Shown one piece after another: positions 53,811 to 62,399 of a DNA stretch of 64,000 nucleotides; position 1 is the first letter of the stretch; every line of letters starts with the position of its first letter. Under the pieces are notes generated by a model. The model did no database searches. It was not told the origin of the DNA and worked only from the letters and a program-made list of their open reading frames with translations. Location of the stretch: positions 10,483,577-10,547,576 of the forward strand of contig NZ_CP107995.1 of assembly GCF_036116635.1 (NCBI RefSeq), written 5' to 3'. The translations under genes were made by a program, and so were the position numbers. The DNA is from Amycolatopsis sp. NBC_00345. GTDB taxonomy: Bacteria; Actinomycetota; Actinomycetes; Mycobacteriales; Pseudonocardiaceae.

Positions 53811-54434
53811 ATGACCAAGCGACTCCTGCGTGGTGACCTCATCGAGGAGATCACCACACAAGTGCTCGACGGCCGCCTGCTCGCCGACGCCCGGATCAAC
53901 GAGGTGCACCTGGCGCGCGAACTCGGGGTCAGCCGGACCCCGTTGCGCGAGGCGCTGATCGGGCTGGCCGACCGCGGGCTGCTGGTCGCCGCGCCGGGCC
54001 GCGGGTTCCTCGTCGCGCCGTTCGACCCGGAGGAGGCCCGGCAGCTTTACCCGCTCGTGGCCGAGCTGGAGTCGCTCGCCCTGCGCTGGACCTCGCCGCT
54101 CGACCTGTCGTCGCTGCCGGACCGGCTCGACCTGCTGGCCGACGAGATGGCGGCACTGCCCGCCGGGTCCGATCTGTCCGCTGTGGACGATCGCTGGCAC
54201 GCGCTGTTGTTGTCCCGCTGTGGAAACCCGCACCTGATGCGGCTGATCGACCAGACCAAACCACTGCTCAAACGGTACGAGTCCGTGTACTTCGGCGGCG
54301 CGGAACGTGCGGCCGAGAGCATCGTCGAGCACCGGCGGATCGCGGCCGCACTTCGCGACGGCGACCTGCCCGGCGCGTCGGCCCTGCTCATCCGTAACTG
54401 GGTCAAAGCATTGGCCTACATAGAAAGGGGCTGA
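53811..54434 (+). CDS. GntR-family regulator, FCD subfamily
   Basis: A 207-residue regulator. The N-terminal winged helix is NEVHLARELGVSRTPLREAL, followed by GLLVAAPGRGFLVAPF. The C-terminal helical FCD domain has the metal/ligand histidines in WHALLLSR and IVEHRRIAAAL, which usually bind an organic acid. It probably regulates the divergent aminotransferase gene and its own downstream gene. Its stop overlaps the presumed translation start region of the metallophosphoesterase gene. Confidence 0.92.
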   Translation: MTKRLLRGDLIEEITTQVLDGRLLADARINEVHLARELGVSRTPLREALIGLADRGLLVAAPGRGFLVAPFDPEEARQLYPLVAELESLALRWTSPLDLSSLPDRLDLLADEMAALPAGSDLSAVDDRWHALLLSRCGNPHLMRLIDQTKPLLKRYESVYFGGAERAAESIVEHRRIAAALRDGDLPGASALLIRNWVKALAYIERG

Positions 54435-54439
54435 TCCAC

Positions 54440-55207
54440 ATCAAGGTCTTCGCGCACCTGTCCGACATCCACCTCGACGGCGGCGAGCGTGCCGACGCCC
54501 GCGCGGCAGCGGTGCTGGACTACCTGGGGAACCTCGCCCGGCCGGTGGAGGCTGTGCTCGTCACCGGCGACATCGCCGACCACGGCTTGCCCGAGGAGTA
54601 CCGCCGGGCCGCCGAACTGCTCAAGAACCCCGCGCCGGTGCTCGTCTGCCCCGGCAACCACGACGTCCGCGCGCCGTTCCGCGAGATCCTGCTGGAGCTG
54701 CCGCCGGGCGACGCGCCGGTGAACGTGGCGGCGGACATCGGGGGCGTCCTGGTCGCGATGTGCGACTCGTCCATCCCGGGCCGGGGCGCCGGCTACCTCG
54801 CCGACGAGACGCTGGCCTGGCTCGACGAGGTGCTCACCGGTCACGACGGGCCGTCGCTCGTCGCGTTCCACCACCCGCCGGTCGAGGTCGGCGTCCCGCT
54901 CGTGGACGCCATCCGCCAGACCGGCGAGGAGCGGCTGGCCGAGGTCGTCCGCCGGCACCCGGGCATCGCCGGGCTGCTCTGCGGCCACGTCCACACCGGG
55001 GCGGGCACGACGTTCGCGGGAGTGCCCGTGCGCGTCGCGCCCGGTGTCGTGTCCGGCTCGCTGCTGCCGGTCGAGCCCGGCGCCGACCGCGGCTGGGACG
55101 AGGGCGGCCCGCTCGACTTCGAGCGGCCGCCGTCGCTGCTGCTGCACGTGCTGCACGACGACGGCCGGCTCACCAGTCACCAGCGGGTGGTGCCGTTCAC
55201 GGGGTGA
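54440..55207 (+). CDS. Metallophosphoesterase (calcineurin-like), non-canonical start
   Basis: About 255 residues of the calcineurin-like phosphoesterase fold. Metal-binding motifs are SDIHLD, VLVTGDIADHG, CPGNHDVRAPF, the FHHPPVEVG histidines and LCGHVHTG, in the standard order. Substrates of relatives include cyclic nucleotides and phosphodiesters. The first motif lies upstream of the first ATG/GTG/TTG of the frame (GTG 54512), and between the stop at 54395 and 54512 there is none. Translation therefore probably starts at ATC 54440 (9 bases after AAAGGGG) or CTG 54431, coupled to the end of the GntR gene. A start at 54512 would remove the DxH motif. A sequencing error in the start codon is the other possibility. 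Confidence 0.8.
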   Translation: MKVFAHLSDIHLDGGERADARAAAVLDYLGNLARPVEAVLVTGDIADHGLPEEYRRAAELLKNPAPVLVCPGNHDVRAPFREILLELPPGDAPVNVAADIGGVLVAMCDSSIPGRGAGYLADETLAWLDEVLTGHDGPSLVAFHHPPVEVGVPLVDAIRQTGEERLAEVVRRHPGIAGLLCGHVHTGAGTTFAGVPVRVAPGVVSGSLLPVEPGADRGWDEGGPLDFERPPSLLLHVLHDDGRLTSHQRVVPFTG

Positions 55208-56822
55208 AGACGGGCAGCGTGATCCGCGACGGGTGCGCCGCGTCGTGGAACACCTCGAACCGGTTCGGCTTGCCGTCGACGGCGGCGGCCACCGGTTCGC
55301 CGGTGCCGTGGTTGCGGGCGAAGCGCGGGAACGCGCCGCCCGCGACCTGCACGCGCAGCCGGTGCCCGCGGCGGAAGCGGTAGGCCGTCGGGTCCAGCGG
55401 GACCTCCGCCGTCGCCACGCCGTCGGCGTCGGCATCCGGGTGGCCGGGGCGCAGCCGCAGGATGCCTTCGGTGACGTTGCGGGAGAGGCCGCCCGCGTCG
55501 ACGTCGCAGACGCGCACGTACACGTCCGCGTGGCCGAGTTCGGTGCGCACGAACACGGTGGCGCTCACGTCGCCGATCACGTCGAGGTCGTTCACCAGCG
55601 GCTCGCCGGTGAACACCAGCACGTCGTCGCGCGCCTCGATGTCCTTGTTGTCCTGCTGCTTGTTGTCGCCGGAGAGCAGCGGGCCGCCGACGGCGGGCGT
55701 CGGGTCCGCCGGGTCGTAGGTGAACGGCGTCGGCCGGGATTCGGAGTCGAAGGCCTCGCCCAGGCCGCCGACCGGGCGCAGGTGCGAGGGCGTGGCCGTC
55801 GACGCGGGCGGCCACTGCTCGAAGTCGAGCCAGGTCGAGGCCTGCTGCAGGAAGATCCGCACGGGGGAGCGCTGCAGCTGCGTGCGGTCGCCGGCCAGGT
55901 GCGCGCGCAGGAAGCCCAGCTGGTCCTGGATCATCACGCGCAGGCTGGCCGGCTCGCCGTGCGACCACGGGCCGATGGTGATCCGCGGCGCGCGCCCGGC
56001 CTCCTGCAGCGTGACGAAGTCCCGCAGCTGGCCGCGGATGAACAGGTCGTACCAGCCGGTCACCATGCTCACCGGCACGGTCAGGCCCGCCACCTCGGCG
56101 CTGTGGTCGGACATGGCCCAGTAGTCGTCGCCGGGCTCCGCGTGCTCGGTGACGTCCTTGAGGAACCGCACCGGCTTGCCGACGGCGGCGACGTCGGCCC
56201 CGCTCACCGGCAGGTGCGCCATGGCCGTGCGGGTCTTGCGGGTCTGGAACGGGTTCGGCAGCGCGGCCAGCCGCTCCTCCTGCCGTCCGATCAACGCCGA
56301 CCACGACACCATGTCGTCCGCCGCGAGCACCCCGCCCGGGTAGAACGCGCTGATGAACTCCGACGACGTGATGCCGAGGCACATCGCCTCCAGCGGCGGG
56401 TCGAGGTACGGCCCGACCGCCCACTGCGTGTGCCCGAGGTAGCTTGCGCCCGCCATGGCCAGGTGCCCGTCGCACCACGGCTGCGCGCGCAGCCACTCGG
56501 CGGTCGCGACGCCGTCCTCGCGTTCGAGGTGGAACGGCCGGAAGTCACCCTCCGAGCCGAAGCTGCCGCGGGTGCTCTGGATGACCGTCTGCAGCCCGTG
56601 GCGTGCGAACGTGTCGCCGAACAGCTTCGACAGCAGACCGGTGCGGCCGTACGGCGTGCGGATCAGCACCACCGGCGCGGAGTGCGCGCCGACCGGCGCG
56701 TAGCGGTCGGCCAGCAGGTGGATGCCGTCGGGCATCGGGACCCGCAGGTTCCTGGTGACCACCGGCGCCGGGCCCTCGGCCTTCGGCAGGCCCAGCAGCC
56801 GGTCGACGAGACGGTTCAGCAC
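55197..56822 (-). CDS. CocE/NonD family alpha/beta hydrolase (X-Pro dipeptidyl-peptidase S15 type)
   Basis: A 541-residue hydrolase. Residues 20-330 form the alpha/beta hydrolase domain with RTPYGRTG, nucleophile Ser in MAGASYLGHTQWAVG, Asp in VTGWYDLFIRGQ and His in GPWSHGEPA. Residues ~340-540 are the C-terminal jelly-roll domain, with FTGEPLVNDLDVIGDVSA and YRFRRGHRLRVQVAGG. Members include cocaine esterase, glutaryl acylase and X-Pro peptidases; the substrate here is unknown. There is no secretion signal. The 3' end overlaps the phosphoesterase gene by 11 bases (convergent). A 94-base nested inverted repeat sits just upstream. Confidence 0.9.
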   Translation of the reverse strand: MLNRLVDRLLGLPKAEGPAPVVTRNLRVPMPDGIHLLADRYAPVGAHSAPVVLIRTPYGRTGLLSKLFGDTFARHGLQTVIQSTRGSFGSEGDFRPFHLEREDGVATAEWLRAQPWCDGHLAMAGASYLGHTQWAVGPYLDPPLEAMCLGITSSEFISAFYPGGVLAADDMVSWSALIGRQEERLAALPNPFQTRKTRTAMAHLPVSGADVAAVGKPVRFLKDVTEHAEPGDDYWAMSDHSAEVAGLTVPVSMVTGWYDLFIRGQLRDFVTLQEAGRAPRITIGPWSHGEPASLRVMIQDQLGFLRAHLAGDRTQLQRSPVRIFLQQASTWLDFEQWPPASTATPSHLRPVGGLGEAFDSESRPTPFTYDPADPTPAVGGPLLSGDNKQQDNKDIEARDDVLVFTGEPLVNDLDVIGDVSATVFVRTELGHADVYVRVCDVDAGGLSRNVTEGILRLRPGHPDADADGVATAEVPLDPTAYRFRRGHRLRVQVAGGAFPRFARNHGTGEPVAAAVDGKPNRFEVFHDAAHPSRITLPVFTP

Positions 56823-56858
56823 AGAGGTCCCCTTTCACACGGCGTGGCTGTGTCGTTC

Positions 56859-56952
56859 GTTGCCGATCCGACGGCCATCCTCGGCGGAAACGGGTCCCTA
56901 CCGGCAGGTCGGCTGCAGCCCGTGTCCGCCTGCTTTCGGTCGGATCGGCAAC
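56859..56952. repeat. 94-base element with 14-bp perfect ends and an inner 12-bp inverted repeat
   Basis: GTTGCCGATCCGAC (56859-56872) and GTCGGATCGGCAAC (56939-56952) are exact inverses. Inside, GGCGGAAACGGG and CCCGTGTCCGCC pair at 11 of 12 positions. The region lies between the asparaginase stop and the CocE gene start on the minus strand, so it could be a terminator, a structured 5' leader or a small palindromic mobile remnant. Confidence 0.65.
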
Positions 56953-57010
56953 TCTCCCCGAAGCTACCCGGTTCCGCGCGATCCGGAGCGGCCGTTCACT
57001 TCCGGGGGAA

Positions 57011-57955
57011 TCAGGCCGTGCGCAGGTGCTCGGCCAGCGGGCCGGTCACCCGCAGGACGTCGCTGGTGAACGGTTTCAGCAGCTCCGCGTCCACCCCGCA
57101 CAGCGCGAGCGCGGCGGCGAGCACGGGCGGCCGGGCGCGGTCGCCGCCGTCGGCGATCTTCAGCGCCACGGCCGTGCCGTCCGGCAGCGCGGCCAGCTGC
57201 ACCGCCTCGAACCCGTCCTTCGCGATCAGCCCCGGCACGGCGCGCATCAGCGCCGTGACGTCGCGACGGGAACCGCCCACGAGTTCGGGGTGCTGCCGGA
57301 TTCCTTGGGCGACAAGGGATTCCGGCGTTCCCGGGGTGGTGGTCGCGATCCGCGAAGCAGCCTTCGCGAGACCGCGCAGCGAGAGGGCGAACAGCGGGGC
57401 TCCGCAGCCGTCGACGGCCACGCGCGTCACCGGCTGCCCGGTCAGCTCCTCGACCGTCGCGCGGATCGCCTGCTGCAGCGGGTGGCCCGGGTCGAGGTAG
57501 CCGTCGGCGGGCCAGCCGTTCTCCCGGCAGGTGGCCAGCATCGCGGCGTGCTTGCCGGAGCAGTTGTGCGCCAGCCGGCTCGGCTTGCGGCCGTCGGCGA
57601 CCCAGGCGTCGCGCTCGACCGGGTCGAACGGGTAGTCCTCGGGGTTGCGCAGGTCGTCCGGCGAGATGCCGTGCCCGGCCAGTACGGCGGCCGCGGCCTG
57701 CAGGTGCCGGGCCTCACCGGAGTGGCTGGCCGAGGCGATCGCGAAGCCGGCCGCGTCCAGCCTCAGCCCGAGCCGCGCCATCGCGACGGCCTGCAGCGGC
57801 TTCGCCGTGGAGCGCGGGTACATCGGGGCATCCGGGTCGCCCGCCTCGAACAGCGTCGAGCCGTCCGGCGCGAGGGCCACCACGGAGCCGTGGTGGACGC
57901 CCTCGACCATGCCGTCGCGCAGCAGGTGGACGAGCGGCACGTGCGCGGGCGTCAC
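57011..57955 (-). CDS. L-asparaginase II family protein
   Basis: A 314-residue amidohydrolase of the PF06089 family, related to Rhizobium etli AnsA rather than to the classical E. coli asparaginases. Visible segments are the MYPRSTAKPLQAVAMARLGL core with the Ser-Thr, ASASHSGEARHLQAA, HNCSGKHAAMLATC and AVDGCGAPLFALSL. It would convert asparagine to aspartate and ammonia. The GTG start overlaps the permease stop as GTGA, so it is translationally coupled to the permease. It is intact. Because of the permease frameshift, a naive reading fuses it to the permease N-terminus; I separate them. Confidence 0.88.
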   Translation of the reverse strand: MTPAHVPLVHLLRDGMVEGVHHGSVVALAPDGSTLFEAGDPDAPMYPRSTAKPLQAVAMARLGLRLDAAGFAIASASHSGEARHLQAAAAVLAGHGISPDDLRNPEDYPFDPVERDAWVADGRKPSRLAHNCSGKHAAMLATCRENGWPADGYLDPGHPLQQAIRATVEELTGQPVTRVAVDGCGAPLFALSLRGLAKAASRIATTTPGTPESLVAQGIRQHPELVGGSRRDVTALMRAVPGLIAKDGFEAVQLAALPDGTAVALKIADGGDRARPPVLAAALALCGVDAELLKPFTSDVLRVTGPLAEHLRTA

Positions 57956-59398
57956 GACTCGGCCTTTTCGAACGCGCTCATGTCGATCCGCTTGCGCACG
58001 CAGAACCAGCCGACGACCAGCGCCACGGCGATCACCGGCAGCGCCAGCAGCGTGATCCGCCCGGTGCTGTCGAAGCCCATCAGCACCACCACGACCACCA
58101 GGAACAGCAGCGTCGCGATCTCGGTGTACGGCGAGAACGGCAGCCGGTACGACGGCCGCGTCACCTCGCCGCGCTTCGACTTCCGCACGAACAGCAGGTG
58201 GCTGAGCACGATGATGGCCCAGGTGCCGAGGATGCCGATCGCGGCGAAGTTCAGCACGATCTCGAACGCGTCCTTCGGCACCAGGTAGTTCAGCGCCACG
58301 CCGAGCACGCAGACCGACGCGGTGAGCAGGATGCCGCCGTAGGGCACCTGGTTGCGGTTCATCACGCCGGTGAACTTCGGCGCCGAGCCGGCCATCGACA
58401 TCGAGCGCAGGATGCGGCCGGTCGAGTAGAGCCCGGAGTTCAGGCTCGACATCGCCGCGGTCAGCACCACCAGGTTCATCACGCTGTCCGCCACCGGCAC
58501 GCCGAGGTGCGAGAGCACCGTGACGAACGGGGCTCTGGTCGGCGGAGTAGGAGCTCCACGGCATCAGCATCGCCAGCAGCACCACCGAGCCGACGTAGAA
58601 CACCAGGATCCGCCACATGATCGAGTTGATCGCCTTCGGCATGACCTTCTTCGGGTTCTCCGTCTCACCCGCCGCGACGCCGACCAGCTCGACCGCGGCG
58701 TACGCGAACACCACGCCCTGCACGATCAGGACCATCGGCAGCACGCCGGCCGGGAAGATCCCGCCGTGGGCGGCGATCAGCTGGGGGCCGGGCGCGAGGC
58801 CGTCCACCGGGTGCTGGGTCACCAGCAGCACGATGCCGATGATCATGAAGAGCACCAGCGCGGCGACCTTGATGATGGCGAACCAGAACTCCATCTCGCC
58901 GAACAGCTTGACCGACACCAGGTTCAGCGTCAGCACCACGGCGAGCGCGATCAACGCCAGCACCCATTGCGGCACCGGAGTGAAGAACGACCAGAAGTGT
59001 GCGTAGAGCGCGATCGCGGTGATGTCCGCGATGCCCGTGGTCGACCAGTTCAGGAAGTGCATCCAGCCGGCGACGTACGCGCCCTTCTCGCCCATGAACT
59101 CCCGCGCGTACGAGACGAACGCGCCCGAAGAGGGCCGGTGCAGGATCAGCTCGCCGAGCGCACGCACCACGAAGAACGCGAACAGCCCGCACACGGCGTA
59201 GACGATGGCCAGCGCCGGGCCCGCCTGCGCGAGCCGTCCGCCCGCGCCGAGGAACAGCCCGGTCCCGATCGCGCCGCCGATGGCGATCATGTTGATGTGC
59301 CGGGACTTCAGGGACTTGCGGTAACCCGCGTCGCCGGCGTCCGCGTGCCCTCCGCTTCCGCCGGGGTCTTCGGTGGGCCGCAGGGTCTGTTCGCTCAC
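57952..59398 (-). pseudogene. Amino-acid permease (AnsP/GABA-permease type) with a one-base frameshift
   Basis: An APC-family transporter of about 481 residues in two frames. The N-terminal half (SLKSRHINMIAIGGAIGTGL through VLLAMLMPWSSYSADQSP) runs to ~58533; the C-terminal half (VLSHLGVPVADSVMNLVVLT to the end) continues in another frame. One extra base in the GGGG run at 58529-58532 (CCCC in the mRNA) explains the shift: removing it gives SPFVTVLSHLGV, as in intact homologues. The DNA on both sides is otherwise undamaged, so this is a fresh mutation, phase variation or a sequencing error. With the regulator upstream (4-base gap) and asparaginase downstream it suits asparagine uptake. Confidence 0.85.
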
Positions 59399-59402
59399 GG
59401 TG

Positions 59403-60128
59403 TCAGTCGTTCCCGTTCTGCTCCGGCGCGCGGACCGGCCGCACGATGGTGGTCAGTGTCTTTTCGACGTGCTCGAGGTGCGTGGTCATCGCGGCCACGG
59501 CCGCCGCTTCGGAGCCCTCGGTGATCGCCGCGACGATCCGCCGGTGCTCCACGTTGGACTCGGCCCGCCGGTCGCCGAGCTGGTTCAGGAACGCGGACTG
59601 GCGGGCCAGCGCGTCGCGGATCTCCTCGATCACCTTGGCGAAAACGGGGTTGTCCGAGGCCTGCGCGATGCTGATGTGGAACAGCGAGTCGAGCGCGACC
59701 CAGGCCGTGTTGTCGGTCTCGGCGTCCATGCGCTCGACCAGGTGACCGAGCAGGTCGAGGTGGTCGGGGGTGCGTCGCAGGGCGGCGTACCCGGCGACGG
59801 GGATCTCGACGTGGCGGCGCACCTCGAACAGGTCGCGCGCGGAGTAGCTGCCGAAGATCGGGTTCTCGGCCGGCCCGCTGGCGGTGACGAACGTGCCCTT
59901 GCCGGTGCGGGAGACGGTCAGCCCGAGCGCCTGCAGCCCGCGCAGCGCCTCGCGGATCACCGAGCGGCTGACCTCGAACTCCCGGCTGAGCGCGGCCTCG
60001 GACGGCAGCTTGTCGCCGACCGCGTAGTCCCCGCGCTCGATCGCGCGGCGCAGGTAGGCCAGCACGGCCTCCATGGCACTGACGCGACGAGGGCCTTGTC
60101 CGGCTGTCTGGTTGTCGGACAGGTTCAT
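59403..60128 (-). CDS. GntR-family regulator, FadR/FCD subfamily
   Basis: A 241-residue regulator with an N-terminal winged helix (LPSEAALSREFEVSRSVIREAL, then GLTVSRTGKGTFVTA) and a C-terminal FCD domain with histidines in SLFHISIAQAS and VEHRRIVAAI. It is the first gene of an operon with the permease and asparaginase and probably senses a related amino or organic acid. On the minus strand TTGACA (60160-60165 reversed) is a fair -35 box for its promoter. The ATG at 60128 is the first plausible start. Confidence 0.92.
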   Translation of the reverse strand: MNLSDNQTAGQGPRRVSAMEAVLAYLRRAIERGDYAVGDKLPSEAALSREFEVSRSVIREALRGLQALGLTVSRTGKGTFVTASGPAENPIFGSYSARDLFEVRRHVEIPVAGYAALRRTPDHLDLLGHLVERMDAETDNTAWVALDSLFHISIAQASDNPVFAKVIEEIRDALARQSAFLNQLGDRRAESNVEHRRIVAAITEGSEAAAVAAMTTHLEHVEKTLTTIVRPVRAPEQNGND

Positions 60129-60486
60129 GGAACGAGATCGTGAAGATCGGCTGAACTGATGTCAAGTGATGGGGGATGCCCACCGGGGTGGCGGCTCGCG
60201 GACCCCAGGTGAACTGGGGAAATCACCGGCCGTTGTGGCCGGTTTCACGCTCCGGAGCTGCCACCCGCGTTGGGCACTGCGAAGATCGCCGCCGAGCCTC
60301 ACTGAGCCGGGCGGGCTAGGCTGAAGAACCAGGGCCGCGCCGCCGCCGGAACCGGGAAGCCGTCTGCTTCAGGGGAGGTTTTTCGCTGGTGTCAAACGAT
60401 TCCATCGCCAATCCGCCCGTCCGCACTGAGCGCGCGGCCCTCGTCGCCGAGCCCCACGGCCTCCCCGGAATCACTGCCGGCGCCTG
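60129..60486. other. Divergent intergenic region between the GntR operon and the MFS gene
   Basis: These 358 bases hold the GntR operon promoter (TTGACA-like at 60160-60165, minus strand) and the MFS promoter. A possible leader runs from ~60330, with AGGGGAGG near 60372 that could precede an unrecorded short ORF. I see no gene I can support. Confidence 0.4.
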
Positions 60487-61962
60487 ATGCCCGACTACGA
60501 GCCCGATCCGAAACGCTGGCGCGCCCTCGCTGTCACGCTGACGGCCGGGTTCATGAGCCTGCTCGACGTCAGCATCGTCAACACGGCGCTGCCGTCGATC
60601 GAGCGCGACCTGCACACCGGCAGCGGCGTGGTCCAGTGGGTGGTCTCGGGTTACGCGCTGTCGTTCGGCCTGGTGCTGGTGGCCGGCGGGCGGCTCGGCG
60701 ACGCGCTGGGCCGCCGGCGGATGTTCCTCATCGCGCTGGCCGCGTTCGTCGCCACCAGCGCGCTGGCCGGCGCGGCCACTGACCCGACCACGCTGGTGAT
60801 CGCGCGGCTCGCGCAGGGCGTCGCGGCCGGCATGCTGACGCCGCAGAACAGCGGGCTGATCCAGGACCTGTTCCGCGGCGCCGAGCGCGGCCGCGCGTTC
60901 GGTATGTTCGGCGCGGTGGTCGGCATTTCGACGGCGGTGGGCCCGGTGCTGGGCGGCATCATCCTGGCCGTGTTCGGCGACCCGAACGGCTGGCGGTGGG
61001 TGTTCTACGTGAACGTGCCCATCGGCGTCGTCGCGTTTGTGCTCGCCCTGCGGCTGGTGCCGAAGTCGGAACGCCGGAAGGTGCGGCTGCGCACGGAGAT
61101 CGACTTCGTCGGCATGGTGCTGCTCGCGGTCGCCGTGCTCGGGGTGCTGCTTCCCCTCGTCGAGTCGGAGCAGGGCGGGCTCGAGAAGCTGTGGTGGCTG
61201 TTCCCGATCGCGGTCGTGTTCGGCCTGCTGTTCGTCCGCTGGGAGCACCGTCGGGCGCGCAACGGCCGGTCGCCGCTGCTCGACACCCGCCTGTTCACCA
61301 CGACCCCCGGCTACGCGAGCGGCGCCGCCGTCGGGGCGCTGTACTTCTGCGGGTTCGCCGGGATCTGGCTGGTCTTCGCGCTGTTCTTCCAGCAGGGGCT
61401 GGGATACACGCCGCTGCAGTCCGGGCTTTCGGTCACGCCGTTCGCGCTCGGCTCGGCGGTGGCCGCGGCGGTCGCGGGCCGGCTCGTGCCGCGCTGGGGC
61501 CGGCGGCTCACCGTCACCGGGCTCAGCCTGGTCGCGTTCGGGCTGTTGACGGTCGCGCTGGTGGTGGAGCTGGTGCCACCGTCCGCGGCCGGCTTCGCCG
61601 TGGCGCTGCCGCTGCTGGTCGGCGGGGTGGGCGGGGGCATGGTGATCTCGCCGAACACCACGCTGACCTTGGAATGCGTGCCCACGACGATGGCCGGCGT
61701 CGCCGGGGGAGCGCTGCAGACGGGCCAGCGGATCGGGACCGCGATCGGCACGGCGGTGCTCGCGTCGGTGTTCCAGTCGGTGGTGGTGGCGTCGGGCGGG
61801 CACTACCCGGTGGCGCTGTCCGTCGCGATGTGCTGCGCGGCGGCGCTCACCTGCGTCGCGCTGGTGGTCGCGATCCTCGAACTGCGCGCCCGGCGGGTCC
61901 GCTCCGGGCTCACCGAGGCGCAACGCGCGGCCCAGGCAGCGGCCGACGTGCAACGTAGCTGA
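60487..61962 (+). CDS. MFS drug exporter, DHA2 (EmrB/QacA) family
   Basis: A 491-residue transporter with 14 predicted transmembrane helices. Helix 1 carries the D in SLLDVSIVNTALPSI, the loop motif A is GGRLGDALGRRRMF, and motif C is GAVVGISTAVGPVLGGIIL. DHA2 proteins export antibiotics, dyes and self-made metabolites using protons. No biosynthetic cluster is nearby, so the substrate is unknown. The last ~20 bases of the gene resemble the first unit of the 35-bp minisatellite that follows, so its C-terminus may have been built by the repeat. Confidence 0.9.
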   Translation: MPDYEPDPKRWRALAVTLTAGFMSLLDVSIVNTALPSIERDLHTGSGVVQWVVSGYALSFGLVLVAGGRLGDALGRRRMFLIALAAFVATSALAGAATDPTTLVIARLAQGVAAGMLTPQNSGLIQDLFRGAERGRAFGMFGAVVGISTAVGPVLGGIILAVFGDPNGWRWVFYVNVPIGVVAFVLALRLVPKSERRKVRLRTEIDFVGMVLLAVAVLGVLLPLVESEQGGLEKLWWLFPIAVVFGLLFVRWEHRRARNGRSPLLDTRLFTTTPGYASGAAVGALYFCGFAGIWLVFALFFQQGLGYTPLQSGLSVTPFALGSAVAAAVAGRLVPRWGRRLTVTGLSLVAFGLLTVALVVELVPPSAAGFAVALPLLVGGVGGGMVISPNTTLTLECVPTTMAGVAGGALQTGQRIGTAIGTAVLASVFQSVVVASGGHYPVALSVAMCCAAALTCVALVVAILELRARRVRSGLTEAQRAAQAAADVQRS

Positions 61963-62225
61963 TCCAACGCCCGGCGGTTGCCGTGCTTCGCGAGTGACCC
62001 GGCGCTCGGCGGTTGACGTGCTTCGTAAGTGATCCAGCCCCCTGTCGCTGACATGCTTCGCGACTGACCCGGCTCCGGTGGTTGCCGTGCTTCGCGGGTG
62101 ATCCGGTTCGCGGTGGCTGACGTGCTTCGTGGCTGACCGAGCGCCCGGTGGTTGCCGTGCTTCGTGGGTGGTCCAGCCACCGCTCGTTGACCTGCTTCCC
62201 GAGCGCCCCGGTGCTGGTCACACCC
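61940..62225. repeat. 35-bp degenerate tandem repeat (about eight units)
   Basis: Unit consensus is close to GGTTGCCGTGCTTCGCGGGT followed by GAYCCGGC and a variable tail; length is 35 bases. The first full unit starts at 61975. Successive units vary at 5-12 positions, and copies with TTGCCGTGC and TGACGTGC partly alternate. The upstream edge overlaps the end of the MFS gene. On the minus strand the array encodes a periodic peptide (KHGNHRALGQ-like), which I treat as an artefact. Confidence 0.75.
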
Positions 62226-62399
62226 GTCGTACGCCGCCGGTGAACCGGTCACGCTCACGCACCACGACCGGTGAACTACCGTCCGCAGGTCCTTGCTGCT
62301 CCATCCGAGTGACTCGCCACTTCCGACCCTGGTGCTACTCAGAGCAACCGGGTAGACCTTATGGAGCCTTCAGCTCGCCACTTTGGCTACCTACAGTGG

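Noticed and set aside
57011..59398. A 795-codon open frame that looks like a permease-asparaginase fusion
   Set aside because: The middle third is out-of-frame sequence caused by one extra base; the true permease C-terminus is in another frame and the asparaginase has its own start.
61975..62225. CRISPR array
   Set aside because: Units are contiguous and degenerate over their whole length, without constant repeats separating unique spacers, and no cas genes are present.
61803..62258. Minus-strand open frame with a periodic KHGNHRALGQ-like peptide
   Set aside because: The periodicity comes from the 35-bp DNA repeat, which changes frame each unit; there is no start context and it overlaps the end of the MFS gene.
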